This document shows, piece after piece, positions 1 through 8,037 of a DNA stretch of 17,293 nt; the first letter of the stretch is position 1; every line of letters begins with the position of its first letter. The DNA lies in assembly GCF_003788695.1 (NCBI RefSeq), contig NZ_RARA01000024.1, positions 11,834-29,126 of the forward strand, given 5' to 3'. Source of the stretch: Candidatus Cardinium hertigii (GTDB lineage Bacteria; Bacteroidota; Bacteroidia; Cytophagales_A; Amoebophilaceae). Position numbers and translations under genes: made by a program. A model generated the notes under the pieces. It was not told where the DNA came from. It did no database searches and saw only the letters and a list, made by a program, of their open reading frames with translations.

Positions 1-371
1 ACGCTGCTGATTGAGAGGAGACCAATTTTTTCCGCCATCCCCTTCCCCTTCACTCCTCTTCCTCCTCTCGCCTCTCCTGTCTCCTCCCCAATTTGGTTAT
101 TCGCTTCGCCACCTCCGATTTAATAAATCCACTCTTGAATTATTGCTAAAAAGTTGGAGCCTCCAATAAAAAACCTGTATTTAGCGTCCATCTGACTTTT
201 TTTTTTAATTTAAAGGATGACAAATAAAGAATGTTGTTGCCTTTCCTTCTTCCTTCTTCCTTTTTGATGCCTCTACAAATATTCCATTTTAGGCTTTTCC
301 CCCATTTTTCCCATCCGTTTCAATTCCTTACCTTCTCCTCCTCTTTTTCCTCCTCTATCCAAATCCTTTAA
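1..371. other. Gene-less region with polypyrimidine tracts upstream of dnaG
   Basis: No gene is supported here. The plus strand is strongly C+T biased at about 31-110 and 231-370, where runs of cctcct and cttcctt type dominate. A T10 run sits at about 198-207. A small palindrome, TTGGAG-C-CTCCAA, lies at 154-166. The frame used by dnaG downstream is closed by a TAA at 369-371. A normal dnaG would have coding sequence in this position, because about 150 N-terminal residues are missing from the gene. The stretch therefore looks like foreign or degenerated DNA, not an ordinary promoter region. No complete tRNA, transposase fragment or convincing promoter was seen. Confidence 0.6.
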
Positions 372-443
372 AAATTTTCCTTAGGCTATAGTTTAAACAG
401 CTGGGATGGATTCTATCCATTTGCAATAGGACAAGGGATAAGT

Positions 444-1853
444 GTGGAGGAATTGGTTGCAGCAGGGTTGGTTATACAAAATGGTGCAAAAATATATGAT
501 CGTTTTCGGGGCCGCCTGATGTTTCCTATTCACAATAGTAGGGGACAAGTCGTGGCTTTTGCTGCTCGACACATGACTACTGTTGCAGGAGATAGCCCCA
601 AGTATATTAATTCACCTGAAACCAGTATTTACCATAAGGGAGAATTGTTATATGGATTTTCTTTTGCGAAGCAACGTATTAAACAAGAAAATAACTGTTA
701 TCTGGTAGAGGGGTATACCGATGTGCTCGCCTTTCATCATATGGTAGGGTGGGAGCAGGTAGTAGCTTCTGCTGGGACTTCCCTTACGGAAGCGCAGATG
801 GGTTACTTGTTCCGTTTTACCACTAAAATTACACTTGTATTTGATGGAGATCAGGCTGGCATTCGAGCTGCTTTGCGCGGTATAGATAAATTATTAGCCA
901 AGGGATTTGAGGTTAAGATTATATTGTTGCCTCCAGGAGAAGATCCAGATAGTTATCTGCGTAAAATAGGTGCAGCTGCTTTTATCCATTATCTTAACCA
1001 TGCGATTCAAGATTTTATTACTTTTAAGGCTGGCTTCCTACTAAATCATACTAGTGAGCAGCATCCGGTTGAGCAGGCACAATGTATAAGAGATATTGTC
1101 CGAAGTATTGTAGCTATTCCAGATGAAATAACACGGAGCCTATTTCTTAAAAAATGCAGTAAGCTTTTTTCCATAGAAGAAGCACTGCTGCTCTCTACCT
1201 ATCATGAATTGTGCAATCAGGCTACATCCACTCCTTTATTGCAGCAAAAAAGATCATTTATCAAACGCCATGGTACAGGTAACCATAGCCCCTACGTAGA
1301 CCACAGAAAACTGCATTTCATCAATAAACTTACTACAAGTATTGAAGCCTATGAGCAAGAAATTATGCGTATTGTGCTGACGTATGGTTGTGTTAAATTA
1401 TCGGAAGAGCAGTATTTGTATGAATATATGTTCTTGGAATTGGGTGATATAGCCTTTAGATCTGCAAATTGTATAATGCTTTTTGATTATTTTAAAAAAG
1501 TTCTCCAGCTTGGTGGTACAGTTGATATCCAATGTTGTTTAGATGGTATGGATGAAGCAATAAAAAAAATAGCGATTGATCTAATGGCTTCTCCACATGA
1601 AATTAGCGAAGCTTGGGTTAAAAAATATGGCATTTATACGGTAGGGGAGATAGATAATGTATATCAGATGAGCTTAGAAGTAATTCTTAGGCTAAAAATT
1701 CGCCTGGTACAGGAACTTATTGAGCAAAATAGGGAAGAGCTTACCAAAGAATTGACGTTAGAAGCAGAAGAACACTTATTACAGGTACACCAGTCACTCA
1801 AAGCCTCTGAGTGTAGTATAGCCAAAAGACTGGGTACCGTGGTAGCGCAATGA
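444..1853 (+). CDS. dnaG: DNA primase DnaG, N-terminally truncated
   Basis: The product resembles DnaG, the primase that makes RNA primers at the replication fork. Recognisable blocks are YDRFRGRLMFPI (residues 18-29), KYINSPET (53-60), the toprim glutamate motif EGYTDV (89-94) and the metal-binding DGDQAG (134-139). The C-terminal 180 residues fit the helicase-interaction region. At 469 aa it is shorter than the roughly 580-650 aa usual for the family. The whole CHC2-type zinc-binding domain and the first part of the catalytic core are absent. Homology continues in frame upstream of the GTG at 444: codons 372-443 encode a family-like KFSLGYSLNSWDGF, but a TAA at 369-371 closes the frame. The GTG is therefore probably an internal valine codon used only by default. 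The remaining frame is intact. It could be a 5'-truncated pseudogene, a disrupted gene whose 5' part lies elsewhere, or a shortened working protein. Family assignment is secure; functionality is uncertain. Confidence 0.85.
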   Translation: MEELVAAGLVIQNGAKIYDRFRGRLMFPIHNSRGQVVAFAARHMTTVAGDSPKYINSPETSIYHKGELLYGFSFAKQRIKQENNCYLVEGYTDVLAFHHMVGWEQVVASAGTSLTEAQMGYLFRFTTKITLVFDGDQAGIRAALRGIDKLLAKGFEVKIILLPPGEDPDSYLRKIGAAAFIHYLNHAIQDFITFKAGFLLNHTSEQHPVEQAQCIRDIVRSIVAIPDEITRSLFLKKCSKLFSIEEALLLSTYHELCNQATSTPLLQQKRSFIKRHGTGNHSPYVDHRKLHFINKLTTSIEAYEQEIMRIVLTYGCVKLSEEQYLYEYMFLELGDIAFRSANCIMLFDYFKKVLQLGGTVDIQCCLDGMDEAIKKIAIDLMASPHEISEAWVKKYGIYTVGEIDNVYQMSLEVILRLKIRLVQELIEQNREELTKELTLEAEEHLLQVHQSLKASECSIAKRLGTVVAQ

Positions 1854-1866
1854 GAAAGAAAAAATG

Positions 1867-1940
1867 TGGACTTGAAGGGATTCGAACCCCTAACCGCTGC
1901 ATCCGTAGTGCAGTGCTCTATCCAGTTAAGCTACAAGTCC
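1867..1940 (-). tRNA. tRNA-Arg(ACG)
   Basis: The reverse complement folds as a 74-nt cloverleaf. The acceptor stem is GGACTTG/CAAGTCC with discriminator A. The anticodon stem is CTGCA/TGCAG around the loop CTACGGA, giving anticodon ACG, and the T arm contains GGTTCGAATCC. CCA is not encoded. Anticodon ACG reads CGN arginine codons and normally needs A34-to-inosine editing by TadA. The gene converges on dnaG, ending 13 bp from the dnaG stop codon. Confidence 0.95.
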
Positions 1941-2196
1941 ATTTTTGCTTTACTATTTTAGCCTTTATCAAAGGTAATTAAAAAATAGATCAAAATAATA
2001 TTTTGACATATCCCAGAAAAAAAGTAACTTTATGTGAAAACTATTGTATCCTAAATAGGTATAATATTTTATGCATTTTTCTATACAAGACGATCGGGTC
2101 GTTTGATACATACGTAACATGCATGAATGGATTATTAATATCCTAATATGTATATTTATATACTTAATTCTTAATATCAATAATTAATTGATTCAT

Positions 2197-3093
2197 ATGA
2201 AAAAAACGCTGCCTCTCTTATTATTATCTTTTGTTGGGTCCCCTGTTGCTCATGCAGTGGTTAGCTCTACAAATGGCTCTACAAATAGTTCTACAAATAG
2301 TTCTACAAACACGCTTTCCCCTCCGAATGTCCATACGCAGGAAGCCCTTATCCAGAAGGACGCAGCTAAAGGAGATGATAGCTATACGCCACTTATTACA
2401 AACTATTATAGCTGCATGATAGATTTTCCACTGGATTTTTTGGTAAACTTGGATAATGGCAAGCCACCGCTTCCTGTGGAAAAATTTTCGCTAGCTTGTT
2501 TGGCGCATTCACCAAACATAGCGTTCACATATGGTATGCGTATCCATACCTCTCGTTTTGCCATTTGTCCAGGCATTGGTTGTAGCAGTTTGAAATATTC
2601 TTTTAAGGGGCATAAATCTGGTGAGGAAATGATATTTCCAGCACTTAAAAGGGTCAAGAAGGATGATACAGAGTGTTCAGACATAGACCCTGCTGCCGAT
2701 TTGCATGTAGCAGATACAGAGGCAAAAGCAAAAGTATCGTCCTCTACTTTTAGTGTTTCTTACTTTGATATCTTACTTAGATTGCGGTTTAATAGTGTTT
2801 TAGATGAACCTAAGGATGGATTTTATGTTTGGCTAGGTGGCAAATTGGGTATTCGTATAGATGCCTCTTCCAGTATAACGTTTTCGAAATATGATGAATC
2901 ATCTGTTTTAAGTTCTACTGAATATTATAATCTTAGGAGATATGTTTGGGGTGTACAACTTGGTATGGGGTATCACCGTTTTGGTTTGACGGCTGGATAT
3001 AGTTTTAATTCTCTTTTTGAAGATGGACAGGGTCCCAGCGGTACGAATCGGATCAGGCCTTTATCTATAGGTGTCCAACTAGATCTGTTTTAG
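2197..3093 (+). CDS. Outer-membrane beta-barrel protein with Ser-Thr-Asn repeat
   Basis: The predicted protein is 298 aa from the ATG at 2197. A TTG nine bases upstream would only add three residues in front of a textbook signal peptide, so the ATG is preferred. Residues 1-20 (MKKTLPLLLLSFVGSPVAHA) form a Sec signal peptide with an AHA cleavage site. Residues 23-39 are a low-complexity STNS-type linker encoded by four 12-bp repeats. The rest shows alternating amphipathic strands with Gly/Tyr-rich turns, for example near WGVQLGMGYHRFGLTAGYSF. It ends in IGVQLDLF, the C-terminal phenylalanine signature of outer-membrane barrels. It resembles the PorT/porin-like barrels common in Bacteroidota, but no specific function can be assigned. 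There are five cysteines in the mature part. It stands alone between tRNA genes, with an AT-rich 256-bp region upstream. Confidence 0.75.
   Translation: MKKTLPLLLLSFVGSPVAHAVVSSTNGSTNSSTNSSTNTLSPPNVHTQEALIQKDAAKGDDSYTPLITNYYSCMIDFPLDFLVNLDNGKPPLPVEKFSLACLAHSPNIAFTYGMRIHTSRFAICPGIGCSSLKYSFKGHKSGEEMIFPALKRVKKDDTECSDIDPAADLHVADTEAKAKVSSSTFSVSYFDILLRLRFNSVLDEPKDGFYVWLGGKLGIRIDASSSITFSKYDESSVLSSTEYYNLRRYVWGVQLGMGYHRFGLTAGYSFNSLFEDGQGPSGTNRIRPLSIGVQLDLF
2266..2313 (+). repeat. In-frame 12-bp tandem repeat, 4 copies
   Basis: Four consecutive 12-bp units of the form TCTACAAATRGY lie just after the signal-peptide codons of the beta-barrel gene and encode Ser-Thr-Asn-Ser/Gly. The last unit is TCTACAAACACG. 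Copy-number change by slippage would keep the reading frame and only lengthen or shorten the N-terminal linker. Confidence 0.85.
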
Positions 3094-3197
3094 ATCATTT
3101 GTAATGGGGTATATTTTTTCTTTATTTTTCGTATATTCGCTTCACTGTGCTGAAGAAATAGTGTGAAGGTATGGATCTTCTTTTAGCAGCATTACAT

Positions 3198-3280
3198 GGG
3201 GAGATGCCAGAGTGGCCAATTGGGGCGGACTGTAAATCCGTTGCTGTATAGCTTCGAAGGTTCGAATCCTTCTCTCCCCA
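3198..3280 (+). tRNA. tRNA-Tyr(GTA)
   Basis: This is an 83-nt class II tRNA with a long variable arm. The acceptor stem is GGGGAGA/TCTCCCC with discriminator A. The anticodon stem is GCGGA/TCCGT around CTGTAAA, giving anticodon GTA. The T arm contains GGTTCGAATCC. It is the first of three tRNAs upstream of tuf, a cluster arrangement also known from other bacteria. Confidence 0.96.
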
Positions 3281-3335
3281 CTGCGTTGAGGGTTGGACTG
3301 GAATATGGTGAGGGTAGCGGGTATGTATGCAATAG

Positions 3336-3408
3336 GCGGGAGTAGCTCAGTTGGTAGAGCGACAGCCTTCCAAGCTGTAGGTCGCGAGTTCGAGCCTCGT
3401 CTTCCGCT
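3336..3408 (+). tRNA. tRNA-Gly(TCC)
   Basis: This is a 73-nt cloverleaf. The acceptor stem is GCGGGAG/CTTCCGC with one G-T pair and discriminator T. The D arm is AGCTCAGTTGGTAGAGC. The anticodon stem is ACAGC/GCTGT around CTTCCAA, giving anticodon TCC, which reads GGA/GGG. CCA is not encoded. Confidence 0.95.
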
Positions 3409-3425
3409 CTTGGGGTTCTATTAGG

Positions 3426-3497
3426 GCCGGTGTAGCTCAGTGGTAGAGTGCTTCCTTGGTAAGGAAGAGGTCACGGGTTCAAATCCCGTCATTGGCT
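3426..3497 (+). tRNA. tRNA-Thr(GGT)
   Basis: This is a 72-nt cloverleaf. The acceptor stem is GCCGGTG/CATTGGC with discriminator T. The anticodon stem is CTTCC/GGAAG around TTGGTAA, giving anticodon GGT. The next three bases (3498-3500) are CCA, so the 3' tail may be encoded, unlike in the other tRNAs of this window. The CCA also falls inside a perfect 6-bp hairpin, GCTCCA-TGT-TGGAGC, at 3495-3509. Confidence 0.95.
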
Positions 3498-3524
3498 CCA
3501 TGTTGGAGCTGATGGAGGTATAGG

Positions 3525-3540
3525 TTTGGGTAAACCCAAA
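3525..3540 (+). other. Small hairpin between tRNA-Thr and tuf
   Basis: TTTGGG-TAAA-CCCAAA forms a perfect 6-bp stem with a 4-nt loop, 45 bp before the tuf start. No T run follows, so it is not a typical intrinsic terminator. It could mark a processing site between the tRNA precursor and the tuf mRNA. That role is inference. Confidence 0.35.
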
Positions 3541-3585
3541 AGTATTTGGTTAATATTTTATTGTAAAATCTAAAGAATATAATTT

Positions 3586-4773
3586 ATGGCAAAAGCGATA
3601 TTTGATCGGTCAAAACCACATGTGAACATTGGTACAATCGGGCACGTTGATCATGGTAAAACAACTTTAACGGCTGCCATTACTTCTGTTTTGGCTAAGG
3701 CAGGGTTGGCAGAAAAAAAAGAATTTTCAACCATTGATGCTGCTCCAGAAGAAAGAGAACGTGGTATTACTATTAATACTGCTCACGTGGAATACCAGAC
3801 CAAAAATAGGCACTATGCCCATGTGGACTGTCCTGGTCACGCTGATTATGTTAAAAATATGATTACGGGTGCTGCACAGATGGATGGCGCTATCCTGGTA
3901 GTAGCTGCAACAGATGGCCCTATGCCTCAAACGAGGGAGCATATTCTTTTGGCCAATCAAATTGGTGTGCCTAATATCGTAGTGTTCTTGAATAAAGTGG
4001 ATGCAGTGGATGATCCAGAAATGCTCGAGTTGGTAGAACTTGAGGTCAGAGAACTTTTAAATGCTTATAAGTTTGATGGGGATAATACCCCTATTGTGCA
4101 TGGTTCTGCTTTAGGCGCGTTGAATGGAGAACCCGAGTGGGAAGCAAAAATACAAGCATTAATGGATGCAGTAGATAGCTATATTCCGCTTCCTGTACGA
4201 TTAGTAGATCAAGATTTCTTGATGCCTGTAGAAGGTGTATTTACCATTACAGGTCGTGGTACGGTTGCTACGGGCAGAATCGAAAAAGGTGTGATACATT
4301 CAGGTAATCCAGTGGAAATTATTGGTATGGGAGCTGAAAAGTTGACCTCTACTGTTACAGGTATAGAAATGTTTAGAAAAATTTTAGATAGGGGTGAAGC
4401 GGGTGATAATGTTGGTCTATTGCTTCGTGGTATTGATAAAGAGCGTATCCAACGTGGTATGATTATTTGTAAGCCAGGCAGTGTTAAGCCCCATAGTAAG
4501 TTTAATGCTGAAGTCTATATTCTAACGAAAAAAGAAGGTGGTCGTCATACTCCGTTTTTCAATAAATATAGGCCACAATGTTATTTCAGAACAACAGATG
4601 TTACGGGTGAGATAAAACTTCCTGAACGTTTGGAAATGGTTATGCCCGGTGACAATGTCAATTTAGAAATTACGCTTATCAATAGCATTGCTATGGAAGT
4701 TGGATTGCGCTTTGCTATTCGCGAAGGTGGTAGAACGGTGGGTGCAGGAAGGGTTACAGCTATTATTGAATAG
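3586..4773 (+). CDS. tuf: Elongation factor Tu
   Basis: EF-Tu is the GTPase that carries aminoacyl-tRNA to the ribosomal A site in the cytoplasm. The 395-aa product has the usual length. It shows the P-loop GHVDHGKT (residues 19-26), the switch I block RERGITI, DCPGH (81-85), NKVD (136-139) and the SAL motif. Domains 2 and 3 follow, with the conserved [13 protein letters not shown] and the C-terminal [12 protein letters not shown]. The start ATG lies 88 bp after tRNA-Thr and no Shine-Dalgarno sequence is visible, as is usual in Bacteroidota. The tRNA-tuf-tRNA-Trp-secE order is the conserved bacterial arrangement and suggests co-transcription with the flanking tRNAs. No unusual substitutions were noticed in the GTP-binding motifs. 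Confidence 0.98.
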   Translation: MAKAIFDRSKPHVNIGTIGHVDHGKTTLTAAITSVLAKAGLAEKKEFSTIDAAPEERERGITINTAHVEYQTKNRHYAHVDCPGHADYVKNMITGAAQMDGAILVVAATDGPMPQTREHILLANQIGVPNIVVFLNKVDAVDDPEMLELVELEVRELLNAYKFDGDNTPIVHGSALGALNGEPEWEAKIQALMDAVDSYIPLPVRLVDQDFLMPVEGVFTITGRGTVATGRIEKGVIHSGNPVEIIGMGAEKLTSTVTGIEMFRKILDRGEAGDNVGLLLRGIDKERIQRGMIICKPGSVKPHSKFNAEVYILTKKEGGRHTPFFNKYRPQCYFRTTDVTGEIKLPERLEMVMPGDNVNLEITLINSIAMEVGLRFAIREGGRTVGAGRVTAIIE

Positions 4774-4885
4774 TCCTGGCTGTTGTATCTTTTGTTTTCA
4801 TAAAGAGCAAAAAAGTTTAGTGGTATGATGTAGACGGTTGTGGCTGCCATCCCTGTTTGTTTTACAGGTGCGTGTTTAACAGATT

Positions 4886-4958
4886 ACGGGTGTAGCTCAA
4901 TTGGTAGAGTGATGGTCTCCAAAACCATAGGCTGGGAGTTCGATTCTCTCCACCCGTG
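4886..4958 (+). tRNA. tRNA-Trp(CCA)
   Basis: This is a 73-nt cloverleaf. The acceptor stem is ACGGGTG/CACCCGT with discriminator G. The anticodon stem is ATGGT/ACCAT around CTCCAAA, giving anticodon CCA. It sits between tuf and secE, 12 bp before the secE start, its usual place in this gene cluster. Confidence 0.96.
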
Positions 4959-4970
4959 CATTAAAACGAT

Positions 4971-5162
4971 ATGTTAAAAGCAAAGATATTTATACAAAAT
5001 TTGATACAGGAAATAAGGTGTAAGATTACCTGGCCTACTTACGATACGTTGCAAGCCAGTGCTGTAGTTGTGCTGGTAGCTTCTTTATTATTTGGGCTTC
5101 TTATTGGATTAATGGATTGGTCTTTGAAAAAAGCTTTTGTCTGGCTTTATAATGCTTTTTAA
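4971..5162 (+). CDS. secE: Preprotein translocase subunit SecE
   Basis: SecE is the small clamp subunit of the SecYEG protein-conducting channel in the inner membrane. The 63-aa protein is the short, single-helix form. A cytoplasmic amphipathic N-terminal helix leads to the conserved WPT (residues 21-23). One hydrophobic transmembrane segment follows at about 28-48 (SAVVVLVASLLFGLLIGL). The gene starts 12 bp after tRNA-Trp and ends 16 bp before nusG, as in most bacteria, which strengthens the call for such a short protein. Confidence 0.93.
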   Translation: MLKAKIFIQNLIQEIRCKITWPTYDTLQASAVVVLVASLLFGLLIGLMDWSLKKAFVWLYNAF

Positions 5163-5178
5163 AAAACGGACTAGTTGA

Positions 5179-5736
5179 ATGAATACGTTACAGTGGTATG
5201 TGCTTAAGGTAGTCAGTAAGCGGGAAGAAAAAATAAAGGCTAATCTGCAGGCAGAACTTATAAAAGAAAATTTGCAATATGCGGTTGGTGAAATATTAAT
5301 ACCTTATGAGAAAGTGTACGAAGTTCGTGCTGGAAAAAAACATGTGAAAAATAGAAACTTATTTCCTGGTTATATATTATTACAAGCCGATCTAACCAAT
5401 GACCTCTTTGTACAATTACTAAAAAATATAAATGGAGCTTTGGGTTTCTTAGGCGTTAGGGGATGGGGAGCTGCTAGCCCGCCCGTTCCATTGAGCCAAG
5501 CAGAGGTGGATCGTATTATAGGTAAAACCAGTGATGTTGAGCCAGATCTAAAGCTAAGCACTATTTTTACCGTAGGGGAAATGATTGAAATTATAGATGG
5601 ACCTTTTGCAGGATTTTCTGGAAAAGTGCAGGAAATTTTTGAAGAAAAGAAAACCATTACGGTAGTTGTTAAAATTTTTGATGAACGAAGTACTCCTGTA
5701 GAATTAAGTTATACACAAGTCAAAAAACTTTTTTAG
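5179..5736 (+). CDS. nusG: Transcription termination/antitermination protein NusG
   Basis: NusG binds the clamp of RNA polymerase and links elongation to termination or to the ribosome. The 185-aa product has an N-terminal NGN domain beginning WYVLKVVSKREEK (residues 6-18), with the family block LFPGYILLQADL (61-72). A linker of about 100-130 follows, then a C-terminal KOW domain starting GEMIEIIDGPFAGFSGKV (133-150). Length and domain order are normal. It lies between secE and rplK, its standard position, and probably shares their transcript. Confidence 0.97.
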   Translation: MNTLQWYVLKVVSKREEKIKANLQAELIKENLQYAVGEILIPYEKVYEVRAGKKHVKNRNLFPGYILLQADLTNDLFVQLLKNINGALGFLGVRGWGAASPPVPLSQAEVDRIIGKTSDVEPDLKLSTIFTVGEMIEIIDGPFAGFSGKVQEIFEEKKTITVVVKIFDERSTPVELSYTQVKKLF

Positions 5737-5763
5737 TTCAGAGCAATGTTGATAGGGATTGGG

Positions 5764-5781
5764 TAAGGTTACTAAGCCTTA
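5764..5781 (+). promoter_or_regulatory. Leader hairpin upstream of rplK-rplA
   Basis: TAAGGT-TACTAA-GCCTTA forms a 6-bp stem (one G-T pair) in the 77-bp nusG-rplK spacer, about 32 bp before the L11 start. In other bacteria ribosomal protein L1 represses the L11-L1 genes by binding a structured leader at this position. Location and a stem support the idea, but I did not recognise the L1 recognition motif itself. Confidence 0.25.
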
Positions 5782-5813
5782 ATTTCTAATTATTATGTTT
5801 TTAAAATTTATAT

Positions 5814-6263
5814 ATGGGTATGTCTAAGCCAGTTTTAGGTTATGTAAGGTTACGGGTTAAAGGTGGTTCAGCTAATCCTTCTCCACCAGTAGGTCCAGCA
5901 TTAGGTAGTAAAGGCGTCAATATTATGGAGTTCTGTAAGCAGTTTAATGCTAGAACCAAAGACCAGCAGGGAGAGATTGTACCTGTAATTATTACGGTTT
6001 ATCAGGATAAGACTTTTGATTTCATTGTTAAAACGTCTCCTACTGTTATTTCTATTATGAAACTTGCTGAGATCACAAAAGGTTCTGCTGAGTCGAATAG
6101 ACGCAAGGTTGCGCATATTACTTGGGAAAAAGTTCAGCAAATTGCAGAGGCTAAACTTCAAGATTTAAATACTTTACATATACATGCTGCTATGAGGATG
6201 ATAGCTGGAACAGCCAGGAGCATGGGCGTTACCGTACAAGGTATTGCGCCTTGGATTAAATAA
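5814..6263 (+). CDS. rplK: 50S ribosomal protein L11
   Basis: L11 binds the GTPase-associated region of 23S rRNA and helps stimulate translation factors and the stringent response. The 149-aa protein shows the N-terminal proline-rich [12 protein letters not shown] (residues 20-31), [15 protein letters not shown] (34-48) and the C-terminal RNA-binding block ending [13 protein letters not shown]. Two ATGs are possible, at 5814 and 5820, differing by two residues (MG-MSKPV). Neither has a clear Shine-Dalgarno sequence, so the start is uncertain by six bases. It precedes rplA by 11 bp, as in the usual L11-L1 pair. Confidence 0.96.
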   Translation: MGMSKPVLGYVRLRVKGGSANPSPPVGPALGSKGVNIMEFCKQFNARTKDQQGEIVPVIITVYQDKTFDFIVKTSPTVISIMKLAEITKGSAESNRRKVAHITWEKVQQIAEAKLQDLNTLHIHAAMRMIAGTARSMGVTVQGIAPWIK

Positions 6264-6274
6264 AAGATAGGAAA

Positions 6275-6967
6275 ATGGCGATTAAACCAATAAAAAAACG
6301 CAGCAATGCGGTTGCTGTTAAAGAGGTATATCCTTTAAGTGAAGCGGTTGAGCTTGTGCAAAAACACACTTTTACAAAATTTGATGCTTCAATGGATATT
6401 GCGATCCGCTTAGGTATTGATCCTAAAAAATCTGATCAAATGGTTAGGGGAACGGTAACTTTTCCTCATGGAACGGGGAAGAAATGTAGGATCTTAGTGC
6501 TGTGTACTGCTGACAAAGAACAAGAGGCAAAACTGGCTGGTGCTGATTATGTAGGGTTGGATGACTATATAGCAAAGATAGCACAAGGCTGGACAGATGT
6601 AGATGTTATTATAACCATGCCAACCGTTATGGCTAAACTAGGTAAGTTGGGCACCATATTAGGCCCTCGTGGACTCATGCCTAATCCTAAAGTAGGTACG
6701 GTGACAATGGATGTTGCTAAAATGGTTAAAGAGGTTAAGGGGGGGAAGGTGAGTTTTAAGGCTGATAAATATGGTATTGTGCACAGTAGCGTAGGTCGTG
6801 TATCTTTTGCTAAGGAAAAGATAGTAGAGAATATAATGGAAATGTTAAGAACTATTGTTAAATTGAAGCCTGCCTCTTCAAAAGGATTATATGTAAATAG
6901 TATCAGCCTATCTAGCACGATGAGTAGAGGCATTTTTGTAGATAGGAGTATTTCTGTGGGGCTTTAG
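6275..6967 (+). CDS. rplA: 50S ribosomal protein L1
   Basis: L1 forms the mobile stalk at the ribosomal E site and in many bacteria also represses its own operon. The 230-aa product has the family length. It contains the most conserved block of the family, [17 protein letters not shown], followed by the [15 protein letters not shown] region. It sits between rplK and rplJ, and only 4 bp separate its stop codon from the rplJ start, which suggests tight translational coupling. Nothing unusual was seen. Confidence 0.97.
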   Translation: MAIKPIKKRSNAVAVKEVYPLSEAVELVQKHTFTKFDASMDIAIRLGIDPKKSDQMVRGTVTFPHGTGKKCRILVLCTADKEQEAKLAGADYVGLDDYIAKIAQGWTDVDVIITMPTVMAKLGKLGTILGPRGLMPNPKVGTVTMDVAKMVKEVKGGKVSFKADKYGIVHSSVGRVSFAKEKIVENIMEMLRTIVKLKPASSKGLYVNSISLSSTMSRGIFVDRSISVGL

Positions 6968-6971
6968 AAAA

Positions 6972-7514
6972 ATGAAACGAGTAGAAAAATTACAGGTTAT
7001 AGAAGGTCTGGTGGAAAAACTTTCTACTTTCGGTTGTTTTTATGTGATAGACGCTATGGGTCTCACAGTAGAACAAGTAAATAAATTTAGAAAAAGTTGT
7101 GTTGTGCATAACCTCGTTTATCAAGTTGCTAAAAATACCTTAATTCAGCACGCACTTGAGCAATCGGGAGCGCGTGATGAGGAATATGCAACTTTCTTTT
7201 CAAAAGTATTGAAAGGCTTTTCTGGTATTTTGTTTACCAGTGAAGCGGGAAGTGCGCCTGCAAAAATGTTAAAAAACTTTTTAGCAGCAGAAAAATTGAA
7301 TCTACCTATTTTAAAGGGGGCTTCTATTTATGGTGATCTATTCATTGGAGTAGAATGCTTGGATAGGTTGAGCACCCTAAAATCAAAAGATGAATTAGTG
7401 GGCGATATTATGGCACTTTTAAAGACGCCCATGTCAAATGTTATGGCTTCACTTCAATCTGGAGAAAAACGTTTGATGGGAGCTGTAGAAACCTTGTCGA
7501 ATGCATTTGTTTAA
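6972..7514 (+). CDS. rplJ: 50S ribosomal protein L10
   Basis: L10 anchors the L7/L12 dimers to the ribosome and forms the base of the stalk. The 180-aa product has the N-terminal rRNA-binding domain, with VYQVAKNTLIQHAL at about residues 50-63. A central region is followed by a C-terminal helix (ALLKTPMSNVMASLQSGEKR) that carries the L12-binding sites. The start is 4 bp after the rplA stop, so there is no room for a separate L10-binding leader in that gap. Any autoregulation of L10-L12 must act from further upstream or be absent. Confidence 0.95.
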   Translation: MKRVEKLQVIEGLVEKLSTFGCFYVIDAMGLTVEQVNKFRKSCVVHNLVYQVAKNTLIQHALEQSGARDEEYATFFSKVLKGFSGILFTSEAGSAPAKMLKNFLAAEKLNLPILKGASIYGDLFIGVECLDRLSTLKSKDELVGDIMALLKTPMSNVMASLQSGEKRLMGAVETLSNAFV

Positions 7515-7584
7515 CAAGGGTAATTTCTGTTTTATATCTAGCCATCTAATCTTTTAATACACATTTTAATAAACATTTATAAAC

Positions 7585-7962
7585 ATGACTGATTTAAAAA
7601 GTTTAGCGGAACAACTTGTTAATTTAACTGTTAAACAGGCCAATGAGTTGTTTGATATTTTGAAAAAGGAGCATGGTATTGAACCGGCTGTGGCAGCTCC
7701 TGTTATGATGGCTGCTGGCCCTGCCGTTTCAGCTGAAACGGTATTAGAAAAAACAGAATTTGATATTATTTTAAAATCAGCAGGCGCTTCTAAGCTTGCA
7801 GTAGTAAAACTCGTAAAGGAAATCATTGGATGGGGATTGAAAGAAGCCAAAGAGTTTGTTGATGCTGCCCCAGGTACGTTAAAAGAAAAACTTCCTAAAG
7901 AAGAAGCAGAATCAATAAAAAGAAAACTAGAAGAAGCTGGTGCAGAAGTTGAGTTAAAGTAA
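7585..7962 (+). CDS. rplL: 50S ribosomal protein L7/L12
   Basis: L7/L12 is the multi-copy flexible stalk protein that recruits translation GTPases. The 125-aa product has the N-terminal dimerisation helices (residues 1-34, with [16 protein letters not shown]). An Ala-rich hinge at about 38-52 ([17 protein letters not shown]) follows. The globular C-terminal domain includes [15 protein letters not shown] and the factor-binding helix [12 protein letters not shown]. Gene order after rplJ and before rpoB is standard. Confidence 0.97.
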   Translation: MTDLKSLAEQLVNLTVKQANELFDILKKEHGIEPAVAAPVMMAAGPAVSAETVLEKTEFDIILKSAGASKLAVVKLVKEIIGWGLKEAKEFVDAAPGTLKEKLPKEEAESIKRKLEEAGAEVELK

Positions 7963-8037
7963 CGCATACCCTAAAAGCGCATATATAATATGTTGTATAA
8001 GGCATTGAACGCAACAGTTGCCTATCAGGACATGTAC

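Noticed and set aside
1..88. Minus-strand open stretch rich in Gly, Arg and Glu at the left edge
   Set aside because: The residues follow from the purine-rich complement of the polypyrimidine tract. There is no start codon in that frame.
154..166. Palindrome with a following T run on the minus strand, read as a terminator
   Set aside because: The stem has only about 5 bp with a 3-nt loop, and no minus-strand gene ends here.
120..191. 23-codon minus-strand frame starting MDAKYRFFIGGSNF
   Set aside because: It is too short, has no recognisable family and sits in a gene-less region without start signals. It could be a relic, but there is nothing to support a call.
231..371. Frameshifted N-terminus of dnaG upstream of the TAA at 369
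   Set aside because: No frame shows the zinc-finger Cys/His pattern or other primase blocks. A one-base shift near 377-380 would extend the homology by only a residue or two.
1968..2180. 70-codon minus-strand frame between tRNA-Arg and the beta-barrel gene
   Set aside because: Its composition is that of random AT-rich DNA (Ile, Tyr, Leu), with no domain and no neighbour support.
2188..2196. TTG at 2188 as the start of the beta-barrel gene
   Set aside because: The ATG at 2197 begins a complete signal peptide, and the three extra residues add nothing.
3098..3139. Bacteroidota-type promoter (TTTG and TATATTCG) before the tRNA-Tyr cluster
   Set aside because: The boxes are about 30 bases apart, where about 19-21 is expected, and the -7 box has a mismatch.
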